Below, piece by piece: positions 43,475 through 52,301 of a stretch of DNA of 64,000 nt (its first letter is position 1; every line of letters begins with the position of its first letter). The notes under the pieces are model-generated. The model saw only the letters and a program-made list of their open reading frames with translations. It had not been told where the DNA came from and ran no database searches. Source of the stretch: CAYSQW01 sp964433135 (lineage in GTDB: Bacteria > Acidobacteriota > Aminicenantia > Aminicenantales > Aminicenantaceae); contig CAYSQW010000003.1 of NCBI GenBank assembly GCA_964433135.1, positions 1 to 64,000 on the forward strand, in the 5' to 3' direction. The position numbers were made by a program, and so were the translations under genes.

Positions 43475-43501
43475 TTAGCAGCCTTTTAAAGAGACTGCTA
43501 A
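43475..43501. promoter_or_regulatory. CIRCE-like operator, upstream copy
   Basis: TTAGCAGCC, nine bases, GACTGCTAA: an inverted repeat with 8 of 9 arm positions paired and the exact arm-9-arm geometry of the HrcA operator (TTAGCACTC-N9-GAGTGCTAA). It lies just upstream of the -35 box. Confidence 0.6.
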
Positions 43502-43517
43502 TTTTTCGTGTTTTTTC

Positions 43518-43546
43518 TTGACAGGTTCACCGCGATGGCGTATATT
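43518..43546 (+). promoter_or_regulatory. Strong sigma-70-type promoter of groESL
   Basis: A perfect TTGACA (43518-43523), 17 bases, TATATT (43541-43546). The downstream CIRCE element overlaps the end of the -10 box. Confidence 0.75.
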
Positions 43547-43571
43547 AGCACTCATAGAAATTAACTGCTAA
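43545..43571. promoter_or_regulatory. CIRCE operator, downstream copy
   Basis: TTAGCACTC (perfect left arm), nine bases, AACTGCTAA (two mismatches in the right arm). It overlaps the -10 box and the expected transcription start of groES, the usual position for HrcA repression. hrcA is not in the window. Confidence 0.75.
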
Positions 43572-43590
43572 ATTTTTTAAGGAGGCTGGA

Positions 43591-43878
43591 ATGAAAGTCG
43601 TTCCTCTATATGACAGAGTGCTTCTCAAACGGTTAGAGGAAAAAGAAGTCCGAAAGGGAGGAATTATTATTCCCGATACCGCCAAGGAGAAACCCCAGGA
43701 AGCTGAGGTGATTGCGGTAGGCAAGGGCGGATTGAGCCCTGAGGGTAAAGTCCTTCCACTCGAAGTCAAGAAAGGTGACAAGGTACTGATCGGTAAGTAC
43801 AGCGGAAGCGAAGTAAATATCGACGGCGTCGAGCATGTCATCGTGAAAGAAGACGAAATTTTAGCGAAACTCAGCTAA
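43591..43878 (+). CDS. groES: Co-chaperonin GroES
   Basis: A 95-aa heptameric lid of the GroEL chamber. It has the canonical N-terminus VPLYDRVLLKRLEEKEVRKGGIIIPDTAKEKPQEA (mobile loop included) and ends EHVIVKEDEILAKL. AAGGAGG precedes the ATG. It is probably under HrcA/CIRCE heat-shock repression. Confidence 0.97.
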   Translation: MKVVPLYDRVLLKRLEEKEVRKGGIIIPDTAKEKPQEAEVIAVGKGGLSPEGKVLPLEVKKGDKVLIGKYSGSEVNIDGVEHVIVKEDEILAKLS

Positions 43879-43899
43879 TTTTTTGAGAAGGAGATTATA

Positions 43900-45519
43900 A
43901 TGGCGAAACAAATTACACTTGGAGATGATGCCAGGCAGGCGCTTCTGAAAGGCGTCAATATTCTGAGCAATGTCGTAAAAGAAACTCTGGGCCCCCGGGG
44001 TAAGAACATCGTTCTGGATAAGAAGTTCGGTTCTCCGACCAGCACCAAAGACGGTGTGACGGTCGCCAAGGAAATCGAGCTGAAGGATCCCCTGGAAAAT
44101 ATGGGTGCCCAACTGGTCAAGGAAGTGGCCTCGAAAACATCAGACGTCGCCGGAGACGGAACCACGACGGCTACGGTGCTGGCTCAGATCGTCTATGCCG
44201 AAGGGTTGAGATATGTCACCGCGGGTGCCAATCCCAATATGATCAAGAAAGGGATCGATCTGGCTGTCGCGGAAATCGTTAAGGAATTGAAGAAATTGAG
44301 CCGGGAAGTCAGCGGCGACATGATCGCTCAGGTCGGTGCGATCTCCGCCAACAACGATCTGTCCATCGGGTCGATCATCGCTGAAGCCATGGACAAAGTC
44401 GGAAAAGACGGCGTCATCACGGTCGAGGAAGCCAAGGGTCTGGAAACCACCATGGATACGGTGGAAGGAATGCAGTTCGATCGCGGCTACCTGTCCCCCT
44501 ATTTCATCACCGACCCGGATCGCATGGAATGCGTCCTGGAGAATCCGGTTATCCTGCTGCACGAGAAGAAGATCAGCAACCTGCGGGAATTTCTGCCTCT
44601 CTTGGAAAATGTCGCGAAAATGGGACGGCCGTTGGTCGTGATCGCGGAAGAAGTTGAGGGTGAAGCGCTGGCCACTCTTGTTGTCAATAAACTGAAAGGA
44701 ACGTTCTCCTGCGTCGCGGTAAAGGCTCCCGGATTCGGCGATCGCCGCAAAGCGATGCTCGAAGATATCGCCATCCTGACCGGTGGAAAAGTCATCACCG
44801 AAGACATCGGAGTCAAACTCGAGAACGTGACTATGGATTGGCTCGGCAATACCAAGAAAGTCGTGATCGACAAAGACAACACCACCATCGTTGAAGGACT
44901 CGGAACATCCGAGGATGTCCAGGCCCGGATCAAACAGATCCGCACCCAGATCGAGGAGACGACGTCGGATTACGACCGCGAAAAACTTCAGGAACGCCTG
45001 GCCAAGCTGGTCGGCGGAGTGGCTTTGATCAAAGTCGGCGCCGCAACCGAAACCGAACTCAAAGAGAAAAAGGCTCGGGTTGAAGACGCCATGCATGCCA
45101 CTAAGGCCGCCGTGGAAGAAGGAATCGTTCCCGGAGGCGGCGTCGCCCTGTTGCGAAGCCAGAAAGTCCTGGAGAAGCTCAAGGTTGAAGACGACGTCAA
45201 GATCGGTGTGAATATCGTCAAGAGAGCCGTGGAAGAGCCCCTGCGCCAGATTTCCAACAACGCCGGGTTTGAAGGTTCCGTCGTTGTGGAGAAAGTCAGA
45301 GAGATGGAAGGTGATAAGGGTTTCAACGCGCTCAAGGAAAAATATGAAGACCTCGTGAAAGGTGGAGTCCTGGATCCGACGAAAGTCGTCCGGACGGCCC
45401 TGCAGAACGCGGCCAGTATCGCCGGCCTGCTGCTTACCACACAGGGATTGATTTCCGATATTCCGGAAGAAGACAAGACCCCCAAGATGCCTATGCCTCC
45501 TGGTGAGGGAATGTATTAA
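43900..45519 (+). CDS. groEL: Chaperonin GroEL
   Basis: A 539-aa group I chaperonin. ATP-binding motifs TLGPRGKNIVLDK and GDGTTTATVLAQ, SANNDLSIGSIIAEAMDKVGKDGVITVEE, and APGFGDRRKAMLEDIAILTGG are intact. The C-terminus (EEDKTPKMPMPPGEGMY) lacks the long GGM repeats of E. coli. GAAGGAG lies upstream. It is followed by a strong intrinsic terminator. Confidence 0.98.
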   Translation: MAKQITLGDDARQALLKGVNILSNVVKETLGPRGKNIVLDKKFGSPTSTKDGVTVAKEIELKDPLENMGAQLVKEVASKTSDVAGDGTTTATVLAQIVYAEGLRYVTAGANPNMIKKGIDLAVAEIVKELKKLSREVSGDMIAQVGAISANNDLSIGSIIAEAMDKVGKDGVITVEEAKGLETTMDTVEGMQFDRGYLSPYFITDPDRMECVLENPVILLHEKKISNLREFLPLLENVAKMGRPLVVIAEEVEGEALATLVVNKLKGTFSCVAVKAPGFGDRRKAMLEDIAILTGGKVITEDIGVKLENVTMDWLGNTKKVVIDKDNTTIVEGLGTSEDVQARIKQIRTQIEETTSDYDREKLQERLAKLVGGVALIKVGAATETELKEKKARVEDAMHATKAAVEEGIVPGGGVALLRSQKVLEKLKVEDDVKIGVNIVKRAVEEPLRQISNNAGFEGSVVVEKVREMEGDKGFNALKEKYEDLVKGGVLDPTKVVRTALQNAASIAGLLLTTQGLISDIPEEDKTPKMPMPPGEGMY

Positions 45520-45541
45520 TCGCTGACCTTTTTGTCATTAC

Positions 45542-45579
45542 AAAAGCCCCGGAGCTTCCGTTCCGGGGCTTTTTTTTTG
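45542..45579 (+). terminator. Intrinsic terminator after groEL
   Basis: The stem AGCCCCGGA/TCCGGGGCT (45545-45553 / 45562-45570) with an 8-base loop is followed by a run of nine T. Confidence 0.92.
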
Positions 45580-45687
45580 CATACCGGGCATTTCGCCTCC
45601 GCAGCCACGTCCCGATGGGCGGATCGGTATCCTCTTCAACTTAACACCAATGCGGGGCTCACCTCTTCTCCGCCTGACCGGTCGCGT

Positions 45688-45715
45688 TTGATTGCGGCGT
45701 TAAATATGGTATAAA
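45688..45715 (+). promoter_or_regulatory. Putative extended -10 promoter of the LptFG fusion gene
   Basis: TTGATT (45688-45693), 16 bases, TATAAA (45710-45715) preceded by TGG. The -10 ends 6 bases before the GTG start at 45722. Confidence 0.5.
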
Positions 45716-45721
45716 TAGCTT

Positions 45722-48064
45722 GTGTTTAAAATCTTGGACCGCTATATCATAAAGGACATTCTCCCTCCTTTTCTGCTGGGGCTTGTCGGTTATTCCTTCG
45801 TTCTCCTCATGAATCAGATCCTTGTGCTCTCCGAACTCTTCATCAGCAAGGGGGTGTCGCTGCGGGTCGTTATTTCCCTTTTAGGGTATCTGGTGCCTTC
45901 CATCCTGGCCTTCACCGTCCCCATGGCGGTATTGATGGGCATTCTGGCCGGATTGAGCCGGATGTCGTCCGATGTGGAGATCACGGCGCTTAAAACCCTG
46001 GGGGTCGGCACGGGGAAGCTGCTGCGCCCCATTTTGAGCTTTGCCCTGGCGGGCATGCTGGCGACAGCCTTCCTGACCATGTTTATGGCTCCTCGATGGA
46101 ACTACAAATGGGTGCAGACTTTTTCCCGATCGGTTCTCTCCAAAGTCCAGGTGAGGATACACGCGAGAGAATTTAATGAAGATATCCCGGATACGGTCAT
46201 TTACGTTCAGGATATCAGCTCCGATGATGACTGGAGTAATATTTTCGTCTACTTCGCCAAGCCTCTGGATGAGCCGCGGATCGTCTTTGCGAAGCGCGGG
46301 CGATTGAAATTTTACGCCGAGGAGAACCGCGCCTCGCTTGAACTTAATGACGGCGCCCTGCATTCTTTTCCTCGGACCGAACCGGACAAATACCGCGTGA
46401 CTTCTTTCCGTCATCTAGAAGAAGAGATTCCCGTGGAATCCATCTTTTCATCCGTATCCGTCAAAAAAAGGGTGCGGGAGAAAGATATCCGCGAACTTCG
46501 AAAAGATATCGTGGCGCTGGAGGAAGAGTTGGCGCAGGTTTCTCCGGAAAAACAGGCGTCGCCGCAGATGCGAAGCAAACTGCGTGATTATCACGCGCAT
46601 CAGGTAGAGATCCATAAAAAGTACGCGCTTCCCTTCGCATGCTTGATTTTCGCGTTCCTGGGGATTTCGCTGGGCGCTTCCACGCGGAAAGGGGGCAGGA
46701 CCAGCGGTTTCACCATCAGCATCGGCGTGATTGTCGTATACTATATCATGATCACCGCCGGCGAGCAGCTGGCCATGGAAGGGCGTATTTCTCCCTTTCT
46801 GGGTATGTGGGGGCCTAATTTCATCCTGGGTCTGGCGAGCGTTTATTTCTTCTTGCAGAGTCTGAGGGAGACGACCGGCTTTCGTGTTTTCAAGCGCGTG
46901 ATCCGCGGACCCCGAAAGGATCATTCCCCGAGCCGAACGCCCAAATCAGAATGGACGCGCTTCCCTTCGCTGCTGCGTTTTCCGAATACGCTGGACAGGT
47001 ATGTATTGAAGAAGTACATCGCGATCTTCCTCATGGCGTTTTGCAGCATGATCGCCATTTTTATCATCGTGACTTTTTTCGAACGGATCGACAGCATCTA
47101 TGAGCACAATAAACCGCTCGCGCTTTTTTTCCGATTTCTCTGGTATAAAACACCCGAATTCGTTCACCTCTCGCTTCCGGTTTCGGCTCTGATCTCCGCG
47201 CTGTTGAGCCTGGGATTGCTCACGAAATTCAATGAGACAACCGCGGTCAAGGCATGTGGGATCAGTTTGTTCCGGCTCATATGTCCCATCCTGCTGTCCG
47301 CCGGTGTCGTGAGTTTTGCCTCCTTCTATCTGCAAGAGAATATCCTTCCCTATTCCAATAAAAAAGCCGAGGCGCTCTGGCTGCGGATCAATGACGTACC
47401 GGCCCGTACCTTCAACTATCTGAACCGGCGCTGGGTCATGGGGGCGGAGGGAGATAAAATCTATCATTACGTGTATTTCGATCCGGTAGCCTCATCCTTC
47501 GGACAGTTTTCCATTATCGAGATCGATCCGGTTAACTGGAGGATATCAAAAAGAACCTATGCGGAAAAGGCATTCCTCAGGCAGCAGCGATTGACCATGA
47601 ATCGATCCTGGGTGAGAACATTTGAGCAGGACCGTCCGACCGACTATGTCAGGCACGATGAATGGGCGCTGAATCAAAAAGAAGACCAGAGCTATTTTCT
47701 TAAGGAATGGAAAGAACCCGATCAAATGAATTACGCGGAACTCGGGCAATACATTCAAGAAATAGATGCCAAGGGTTTCGATACGACGCGTTTTCGCGTC
47801 GATCTCTTCAATAAATTATCTTTTCCACTCGCCAGCTTGATCATGACCCTTTTGGGGATCCCCTTTGCTTTTTCCATGGGAAAACGGGGAACGCTGGTCG
47901 GATTGGGGCTCAGTCTCGCGATCGTCATGGTTTATTGGGGAGCGCTTGGTATCTTTAAAAACCTGGGATACGTGAACTATCTGCATGCGTTCTTCGCGGC
48001 TTGGGGACCGAATCTGATTTTCGGGCTGGGGGGGATTTCGCTCTTGATGACGCTGCGGACCTGA
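45722..48064 (+). CDS. LptF-LptG fusion: LPS export ABC permease in one chain
   Basis: A 780-aa inner-membrane protein made of two YjgP/YjgQ halves. The first half (about 1-390) opens FKILDRYIIKDILPPFLLGLVGYSFVLLMN, has a periplasmic jellyroll and closes with KYALPFACLIFAFLGISLGAS. After a ~35-residue linker a second complete unit begins NTLDRYVLKKYIAIFLMAFCSMIAIFIIV (about residue 420) and ends in PLASLIMTLLGIPFAFSMGKRG. Usually LptF and LptG are separate ~360-aa proteins forming a heterodimer with LptB2 to extract LPS; here both halves are covalently joined. The start is GTG just after an extended -10 box with no Shine-Dalgarno, so the message may be leaderless. LptB and LptC are not nearby. 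Confidence 0.92.
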   Translation: MFKILDRYIIKDILPPFLLGLVGYSFVLLMNQILVLSELFISKGVSLRVVISLLGYLVPSILAFTVPMAVLMGILAGLSRMSSDVEITALKTLGVGTGKLLRPILSFALAGMLATAFLTMFMAPRWNYKWVQTFSRSVLSKVQVRIHAREFNEDIPDTVIYVQDISSDDDWSNIFVYFAKPLDEPRIVFAKRGRLKFYAEENRASLELNDGALHSFPRTEPDKYRVTSFRHLEEEIPVESIFSSVSVKKRVREKDIRELRKDIVALEEELAQVSPEKQASPQMRSKLRDYHAHQVEIHKKYALPFACLIFAFLGISLGASTRKGGRTSGFTISIGVIVVYYIMITAGEQLAMEGRISPFLGMWGPNFILGLASVYFFLQSLRETTGFRVFKRVIRGPRKDHSPSRTPKSEWTRFPSLLRFPNTLDRYVLKKYIAIFLMAFCSMIAIFIIVTFFERIDSIYEHNKPLALFFRFLWYKTPEFVHLSLPVSALISALLSLGLLTKFNETTAVKACGISLFRLICPILLSAGVVSFASFYLQENILPYSNKKAEALWLRINDVPARTFNYLNRRWVMGAEGDKIYHYVYFDPVASSFGQFSIIEIDPVNWRISKRTYAEKAFLRQQRLTMNRSWVRTFEQDRPTDYVRHDEWALNQKEDQSYFLKEWKEPDQMNYAELGQYIQEIDAKGFDTTRFRVDLFNKLSFPLASLIMTLLGIPFAFSMGKRGTLVGLGLSLAIVMVYWGALGIFKNLGYVNYLHAFFAAWGPNLIFGLGGISLLMTLRT

Positions 48065-48085
48065 CGATAAAAATCCTCGCGGCGC

Positions 48086-48571
48086 TTACATCCGATATTT
48101 ACCGAAATCTTCCGGTTTAAGCTCTTCCAGCCATTTTTTGAGTTTTTCCGAACCTTCCAGGGGGCGGTCGCCCTTGAGATTTTGCGCCTTGCCGACGACG
48201 TGCTCCTCCACAAAAATATGCGCATTCAGACGTAATGCGAGCGCAATCGCATCGGAGGGGCGTGAATCAACGGTGATGATCTCTTGCTGGCGGTTCAAAT
48301 GGATAACGGCGTAGAATGTATTGTCGCGGACATCGTTGATGACAATCTTTTCGATGGACACACCGAATTTACAGAGGAAGTCTTTCAAAAGATCGTGGGT
48401 CATCGGCCGCGGCGTTGAAACGTTTTCTATTTTGAGTGCGATGGCGTTTGCCTCAAAAACGCCGATCCAGATTGGGAGGATGCGCTCGCTCCGCAAATCC
48501 TCGAGGACGACGATCGGCATTTTTGAGAGGGGATCGACGACCAAACCTTTGATCTTCATTTCGATTTCCAT
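48086..48571 (-). CDS. Bifunctional nuclease family protein (DUF151/BFN)
   Basis: A 161-aa protein with a BFN domain (KIKGLVVDPLSKMPIVVLEDLRSERILPIWIGVFEANAIALKIENVSTPRPMTHDLL ... ITVDSRPSDAIALALRLNAHIFVEEHV), the pattern of bacterial homologues of the plant bifunctional DNase/RNase; nuclease activity in bacteria is little tested. ATG 48571 has CAGGAGCG upstream; the frame continues to 48634 but without better support. It converges on the LptFG gene with a 21-base gap. Confidence 0.9.
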   Translation of the reverse strand: MEIEMKIKGLVVDPLSKMPIVVLEDLRSERILPIWIGVFEANAIALKIENVSTPRPMTHDLLKDFLCKFGVSIEKIVINDVRDNTFYAVIHLNRQQEIITVDSRPSDAIALALRLNAHIFVEEHVVGKAQNLKGDRPLEGSEKLKKWLEELKPEDFGKYRM

Positions 48572-48733
48572 TTGTCGCTCCTGATCTACCAGACATAAAA
48601 TATAGGTTCGCTGATTGAGGATGTCAAGGAGCACGGGAAAGCGGAGGCTCGGTGCCTATCCGCTTCTTAATCCGGCGGCTTCCGGAAGCGCCGGGGAAAA
48701 AAGGTTTATCCTTGGTGAGTTTTTCGAAAGCCT

Positions 48734-50743
48734 TTATTCCTTCCGCCGGAAATCCATGATTTTGGAAAGACGATCCTCTCTCCCCGCCAGCACGAGTTGG
48801 TCGCCCTTTTTGATGATTTCATCCGCCAGCGGGAGCGGGATTGTTCGGGGGGGATAGGGACGCTTGATGAGCAGGACGTCAACCCGGAAGCGCGCTTTCA
48901 GATTGAGGCCCTTGAGGGATTTGTCCCAAAAGAATTCCGGGGCTTCGATTTCCATGATTTTGTGCCCATATCCGATATCGTAGGTTTTGGAGGAGTGACT
49001 GAACTTCATCGTTTGCACAAGCCCCGCGGCCGCTTCTTTTTTCAGGATCTCGTGATTATAGGCTTCGATCACGTCCTTTCTTTTAACCACTCCCAGATAT
49101 TTCTCTCCTTCGAGCACCGGGATCTCGCTCACATCTTCCCGCCCGAAAATCTTCATGGCGTCTTCCAGACTCCCCTCCGCCTGGAGATGATATCCGATGA
49201 CGGCCAGATCTTCCGCGATGACGAAAGGATCGAGGAATTCCTTTTCCAGCATGATCTTCTTTATCTGGGCCAGGGAAGAGGAACCGACATAATTATTGTT
49301 GCAGTCTACGATCTGAAAGTCATAGTACTTGCCGCGGATGGCCGTATCGATGATTTTTCCGACATGTTCGCTGTTTGAGAACACCCGGGTATCCTTGCTG
49401 ATGAAATCCCTGACCGATAAGGATTTCAGGATATTCATTTCGCGGCCTTCATGAAAAACGATGCCTCTGCGCTTGAGCTTTATGGTGTATATGGATTCTT
49501 TTTTAAAGCCCGTCGATATCATGGATGCGATGATGCAGGTCAGCATGAGGGGCAGAATGATTTTATAGTCATTCGTGAGCTCGAATATGATGATGATGGC
49601 CGTGATCGGCGCATGCGTGGCGGCCGCCAGGACGGCCCCCATTCCAACCAGAGAAAAAGCTCCCGGTGAAGAGATGGCTCCGGGGGCGATCTTATGAAAA
49701 ACGCCGCCCACGAAATAGCCCGTCACGGCTCCCAAAAAGAGCGAGGGCGCAAAAATACCTCCCGATCCGCCGGATCCCAAAGTAAGAGACGTGCTGAGGA
49801 TTTTTGCGACGATCAGAACCAGCGCGAGCCAGATGAGCAGTTGGTTTTGCAGGCAGGCGTCGATTGAGGAATAACCGACTCCGAGGGTTTGCGGAAATGC
49901 CAGACCCAGCCCGCCGACCAGGAACCCGCCGGCGAGCGGTCTCACCAAAGGGTGAATCGGCAGGGAATCGAATCGATCCTCGGCGAGATACAGCACTTTG
50001 ATGAACAGCAGAGCCACCAATCCGGATACGATCCCTAAAAGGATATACGGGCCGATCTCCCAGATGCTCGACAGTGTGTACTGAGGTACCGTGAACGCCG
50101 AAAAATCTCCCGTAATCATGCGCGCGGTCAGGGTGGCGATGACGGAAGAAACGATAATGGGGCTGAACGAGGAAACACCGAATTCGCCCAGCAGAACCTC
50201 TACGGCAAAAAGCGTGCCCGCGATCGGTGCGTTGAAGGTGGCGCCGATTCCGGCGGCGGCGCCGGCGGCGACCAGAGTACGCATCCCCTTATCCTTGATT
50301 CGGAAGAGCTGTCCCAGCGTGGAGGCCAGAGAAGAGCTGATCTGCACGATCGGGCCCTCGCGCCCGACGGATCCTCCCGATCCGATACTGATGGAAGACG
50401 CGAGAGCTTTGACGAGGGCGACCTTGGGGTGGATGCGGCCGCCGCGGAAGATAAGGGCTTCTAGAATTTCAGGCACGCCGTGTCCTTTGGCTTCCCGCGC
50501 GATGAAATAGATCAGGGGAGCGATAAGCAGCCCTCCGAAGGCGGGGATCAAAAGCGTTAAATACCACGGTTGGGTGGAAACCGCCGTGATGATATCCGAT
50601 GACCGCCACAATGTCGTGTGAAAAAAATTGATGAGATATTTTAATACGATGGAGGCAAAACCCGCCGTCAATCCCACCAGCGCGGCGAGCATCGTCAGGC
50701 GGAGATGTTGATTGAATTCATTTTCTTTCCATCTCAGTTTCAT
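48734..50743 (-). CDS. CLC-family chloride channel/transporter with CBS pair and C-terminal TrkA-C-like domain
   Basis: A 669-aa membrane protein. The CLC core has GHGVPEILEAL (usual GSGIP filter), GSGGSVGREGPIVQ with the gating Glu, and FNAPIAGTLFAVEVLLGEF. In the last, the position of the internal proton-transfer Glu of E. coli ClcA (IEEM) is Val. Two cytoplasmic CBS domains follow (about 430-560), then a ~80-residue domain ending ADEIIKKGDQLVLAGREDRL, like TrkA-C regulatory domains. No obvious Shine-Dalgarno precedes the ATG. Transport mode (channel or Cl-/H+ exchange) is discussed as a finding. Confidence 0.92.
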   Translation of the reverse strand: MKLRWKENEFNQHLRLTMLAALVGLTAGFASIVLKYLINFFHTTLWRSSDIITAVSTQPWYLTLLIPAFGGLLIAPLIYFIAREAKGHGVPEILEALIFRGGRIHPKVALVKALASSISIGSGGSVGREGPIVQISSSLASTLGQLFRIKDKGMRTLVAAGAAAGIGATFNAPIAGTLFAVEVLLGEFGVSSFSPIIVSSVIATLTARMITGDFSAFTVPQYTLSSIWEIGPYILLGIVSGLVALLFIKVLYLAEDRFDSLPIHPLVRPLAGGFLVGGLGLAFPQTLGVGYSSIDACLQNQLLIWLALVLIVAKILSTSLTLGSGGSGGIFAPSLFLGAVTGYFVGGVFHKIAPGAISSPGAFSLVGMGAVLAAATHAPITAIIIIFELTNDYKIILPLMLTCIIASMISTGFKKESIYTIKLKRRGIVFHEGREMNILKSLSVRDFISKDTRVFSNSEHVGKIIDTAIRGKYYDFQIVDCNNNYVGSSSLAQIKKIMLEKEFLDPFVIAEDLAVIGYHLQAEGSLEDAMKIFGREDVSEIPVLEGEKYLGVVKRKDVIEAYNHEILKKEAAAGLVQTMKFSHSSKTYDIGYGHKIMEIEAPEFFWDKSLKGLNLKARFRVDVLLIKRPYPPRTIPLPLADEIIKKGDQLVLAGREDRLSKIMDFRRKE

Positions 50744-50816
50744 AACGGATCGGCTCGGAAGCGTTTAAGGAAAGACCACGCTTCTTCTCTCCTGTGATCG
50801 TTTTCGGGTTTCGCTG

Positions 50817-52109
50817 TTAAAAAAGATTGAATTGGCAGTTTTCATTTCCCTCGGAACCGTCAGGATTGAATAATGAGACTTTGCCGTAAGCTCCATCGTG
50901 TCCCGGGCTTATGGTTACATTGCGTTTTCGCATGCGCTCTATTCCGAGGCTGATTTTTTCCGGGGCAATCCGTCCCAGATCGGGAATCGGTGTCTTGGTG
51001 AGGATGTGATGTTCATTCCCGAATTCGTTAATAAAACGAAAATAGAGTTCCCACACGCTCTTGCATTGCGGGGTTTTTTCCAGAGCCTGGGCGATGATCT
51101 CATTGAGCGGAATCAGGCTTTTGAAGGGTATTCCATCCTGTTGATCGAATTCATCCGTTCGATCCGCCAATTCCTGGATGCGATGCATGACGCCTTTCGT
51201 GAGTTCCTTGCCGCATTTCGGGCATATGTTTTTATGCCGGAGGGCGTCGGCGGGAGAAAAAGCCACGCCGCATTTTCTGTGGCCGTCAAAGTGATATTTG
51301 CCTTCCTGGGGGAAAAATTCCACGGTATATAAAAATTTTTCCGGATCTTTGCTTTTTATGGCTTGAAACAGAGCTTTATAATTGAATTCGGTATCGAAGG
51401 CATTTCCTTCACGTCCTATTTTTGAAGGCGAGTGGGCGTCGGAATTGGAAATGAGTGTGTATTTATCCAAACGGGACAGTCGGCGGCACATGGGCGGGTC
51501 GCTCGAAAGGCCGGTTTCGAGAGCGAAAATCGCGGGGGTGGTTTCTTCGAAGCATTCTTCGATGGTGTCGAATCCCGATTTTGCGCCGAAAAGCGAGAAC
51601 CAGGGGGTCCAGATATGCGCCGGAATGATAATGCATTGGGGGCAGTTGTCCTTGACGAGCTTGACGAAATCACGCGCATCCATCCCCAGGATCGGACGGC
51701 CGTCCGATCTCAGATTGCCGATGGCCGAAAGTTTACGATTGATGATCTCCACGGATTCGAAGTCGGGAGCGAAGAGCAGGATATGTATCTTTCGGACCTT
51801 CCCTTGTTTTGAGTAGATGAAACTTATTTCGGACGAAAGGATGAAATGAACGTCACCGGGAGACACGGAAATATTTTTCAGGTATTCATTTTCCTGCAGA
51901 GGCGGGTTTTTCAGTCGAAAAAAACCGTTCCCTGCGGATTCCAGGCTTTGCTTTGCGAGAAACAGCCATTCCGGATGGGTGAAATCACCTGTTCCCAGCA
52001 GAGATAACCCCTTGACTTTGGCCCAGGCCGCCAGCGTTTCCAATATCATGTCCCGGGAGGTCGCCCTCGAAAATTTCGAGTGGATATGAAGATCGGCAAT
52101 ATATTCCAT
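50817..52109 (-). CDS. Endonuclease Q-like PHP-family DNA repair protein
   Basis: A 430-aa protein of the EndoQ family. The PHP metal-binding segments are MEYIADLHIHSKFSRATSRDM, GTGDFTHPEW, SSEISFIYSKQG, IIIPAHIWTPWFSLFG and ISNSDAHSPSKIGREGN. A Cys cluster follows (GHRKCGVAF ... ICPKCGKEL), a zinc-finger feature of EndoQ. Established family members, first described in Thermococcales, nick DNA 5' to deaminated bases such as uracil and hypoxanthine. ATG 52109 begins the conserved domain; the frame runs on to 52226. No other repair gene is adjacent. Confidence 0.87.
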   Translation of the reverse strand: MEYIADLHIHSKFSRATSRDMILETLAAWAKVKGLSLLGTGDFTHPEWLFLAKQSLESAGNGFFRLKNPPLQENEYLKNISVSPGDVHFILSSEISFIYSKQGKVRKIHILLFAPDFESVEIINRKLSAIGNLRSDGRPILGMDARDFVKLVKDNCPQCIIIPAHIWTPWFSLFGAKSGFDTIEECFEETTPAIFALETGLSSDPPMCRRLSRLDKYTLISNSDAHSPSKIGREGNAFDTEFNYKALFQAIKSKDPEKFLYTVEFFPQEGKYHFDGHRKCGVAFSPADALRHKNICPKCGKELTKGVMHRIQELADRTDEFDQQDGIPFKSLIPLNEIIAQALEKTPQCKSVWELYFRFINEFGNEHHILTKTPIPDLGRIAPEKISLGIERMRKRNVTISPGHDGAYGKVSLFNPDGSEGNENCQFNLF

Positions 52110-52251
52110 GATGATGAAGCCTAGTTTAGGCAATCCTGTTCTCCAATGCAAGCCTGAGTTTGGGTAAGCGAGAGGAGCTTCGGCGTCGCCGAGAAGTTTT
52201 TTCGGGGATTTTATGCGGGGAGACAAGAGGAATAAACTACGAAAAATACTT

Positions 52252-52281
52252 TTGACATTTATTTTTTTTCTGTGCTATATA
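52252..52281 (+). promoter_or_regulatory. Strong extended -10 promoter of the small lipoprotein
   Basis: TTGACA (52252-52257), 18 bases, TATATA (52276-52281), with TGC directly before the -10 box. Confidence 0.65.
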
Positions 52282-52301
52282 TTCGTTTGAAGGAGGAGAA
52301 G

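Noticed and set aside
43475..43571. Reading the two TTAGCA repeats as a CRISPR-like or tandem repeat
   Set aside because: They are inverted-arm operators with fixed 9-base spacing around a promoter; no array of direct repeats exists in the window.
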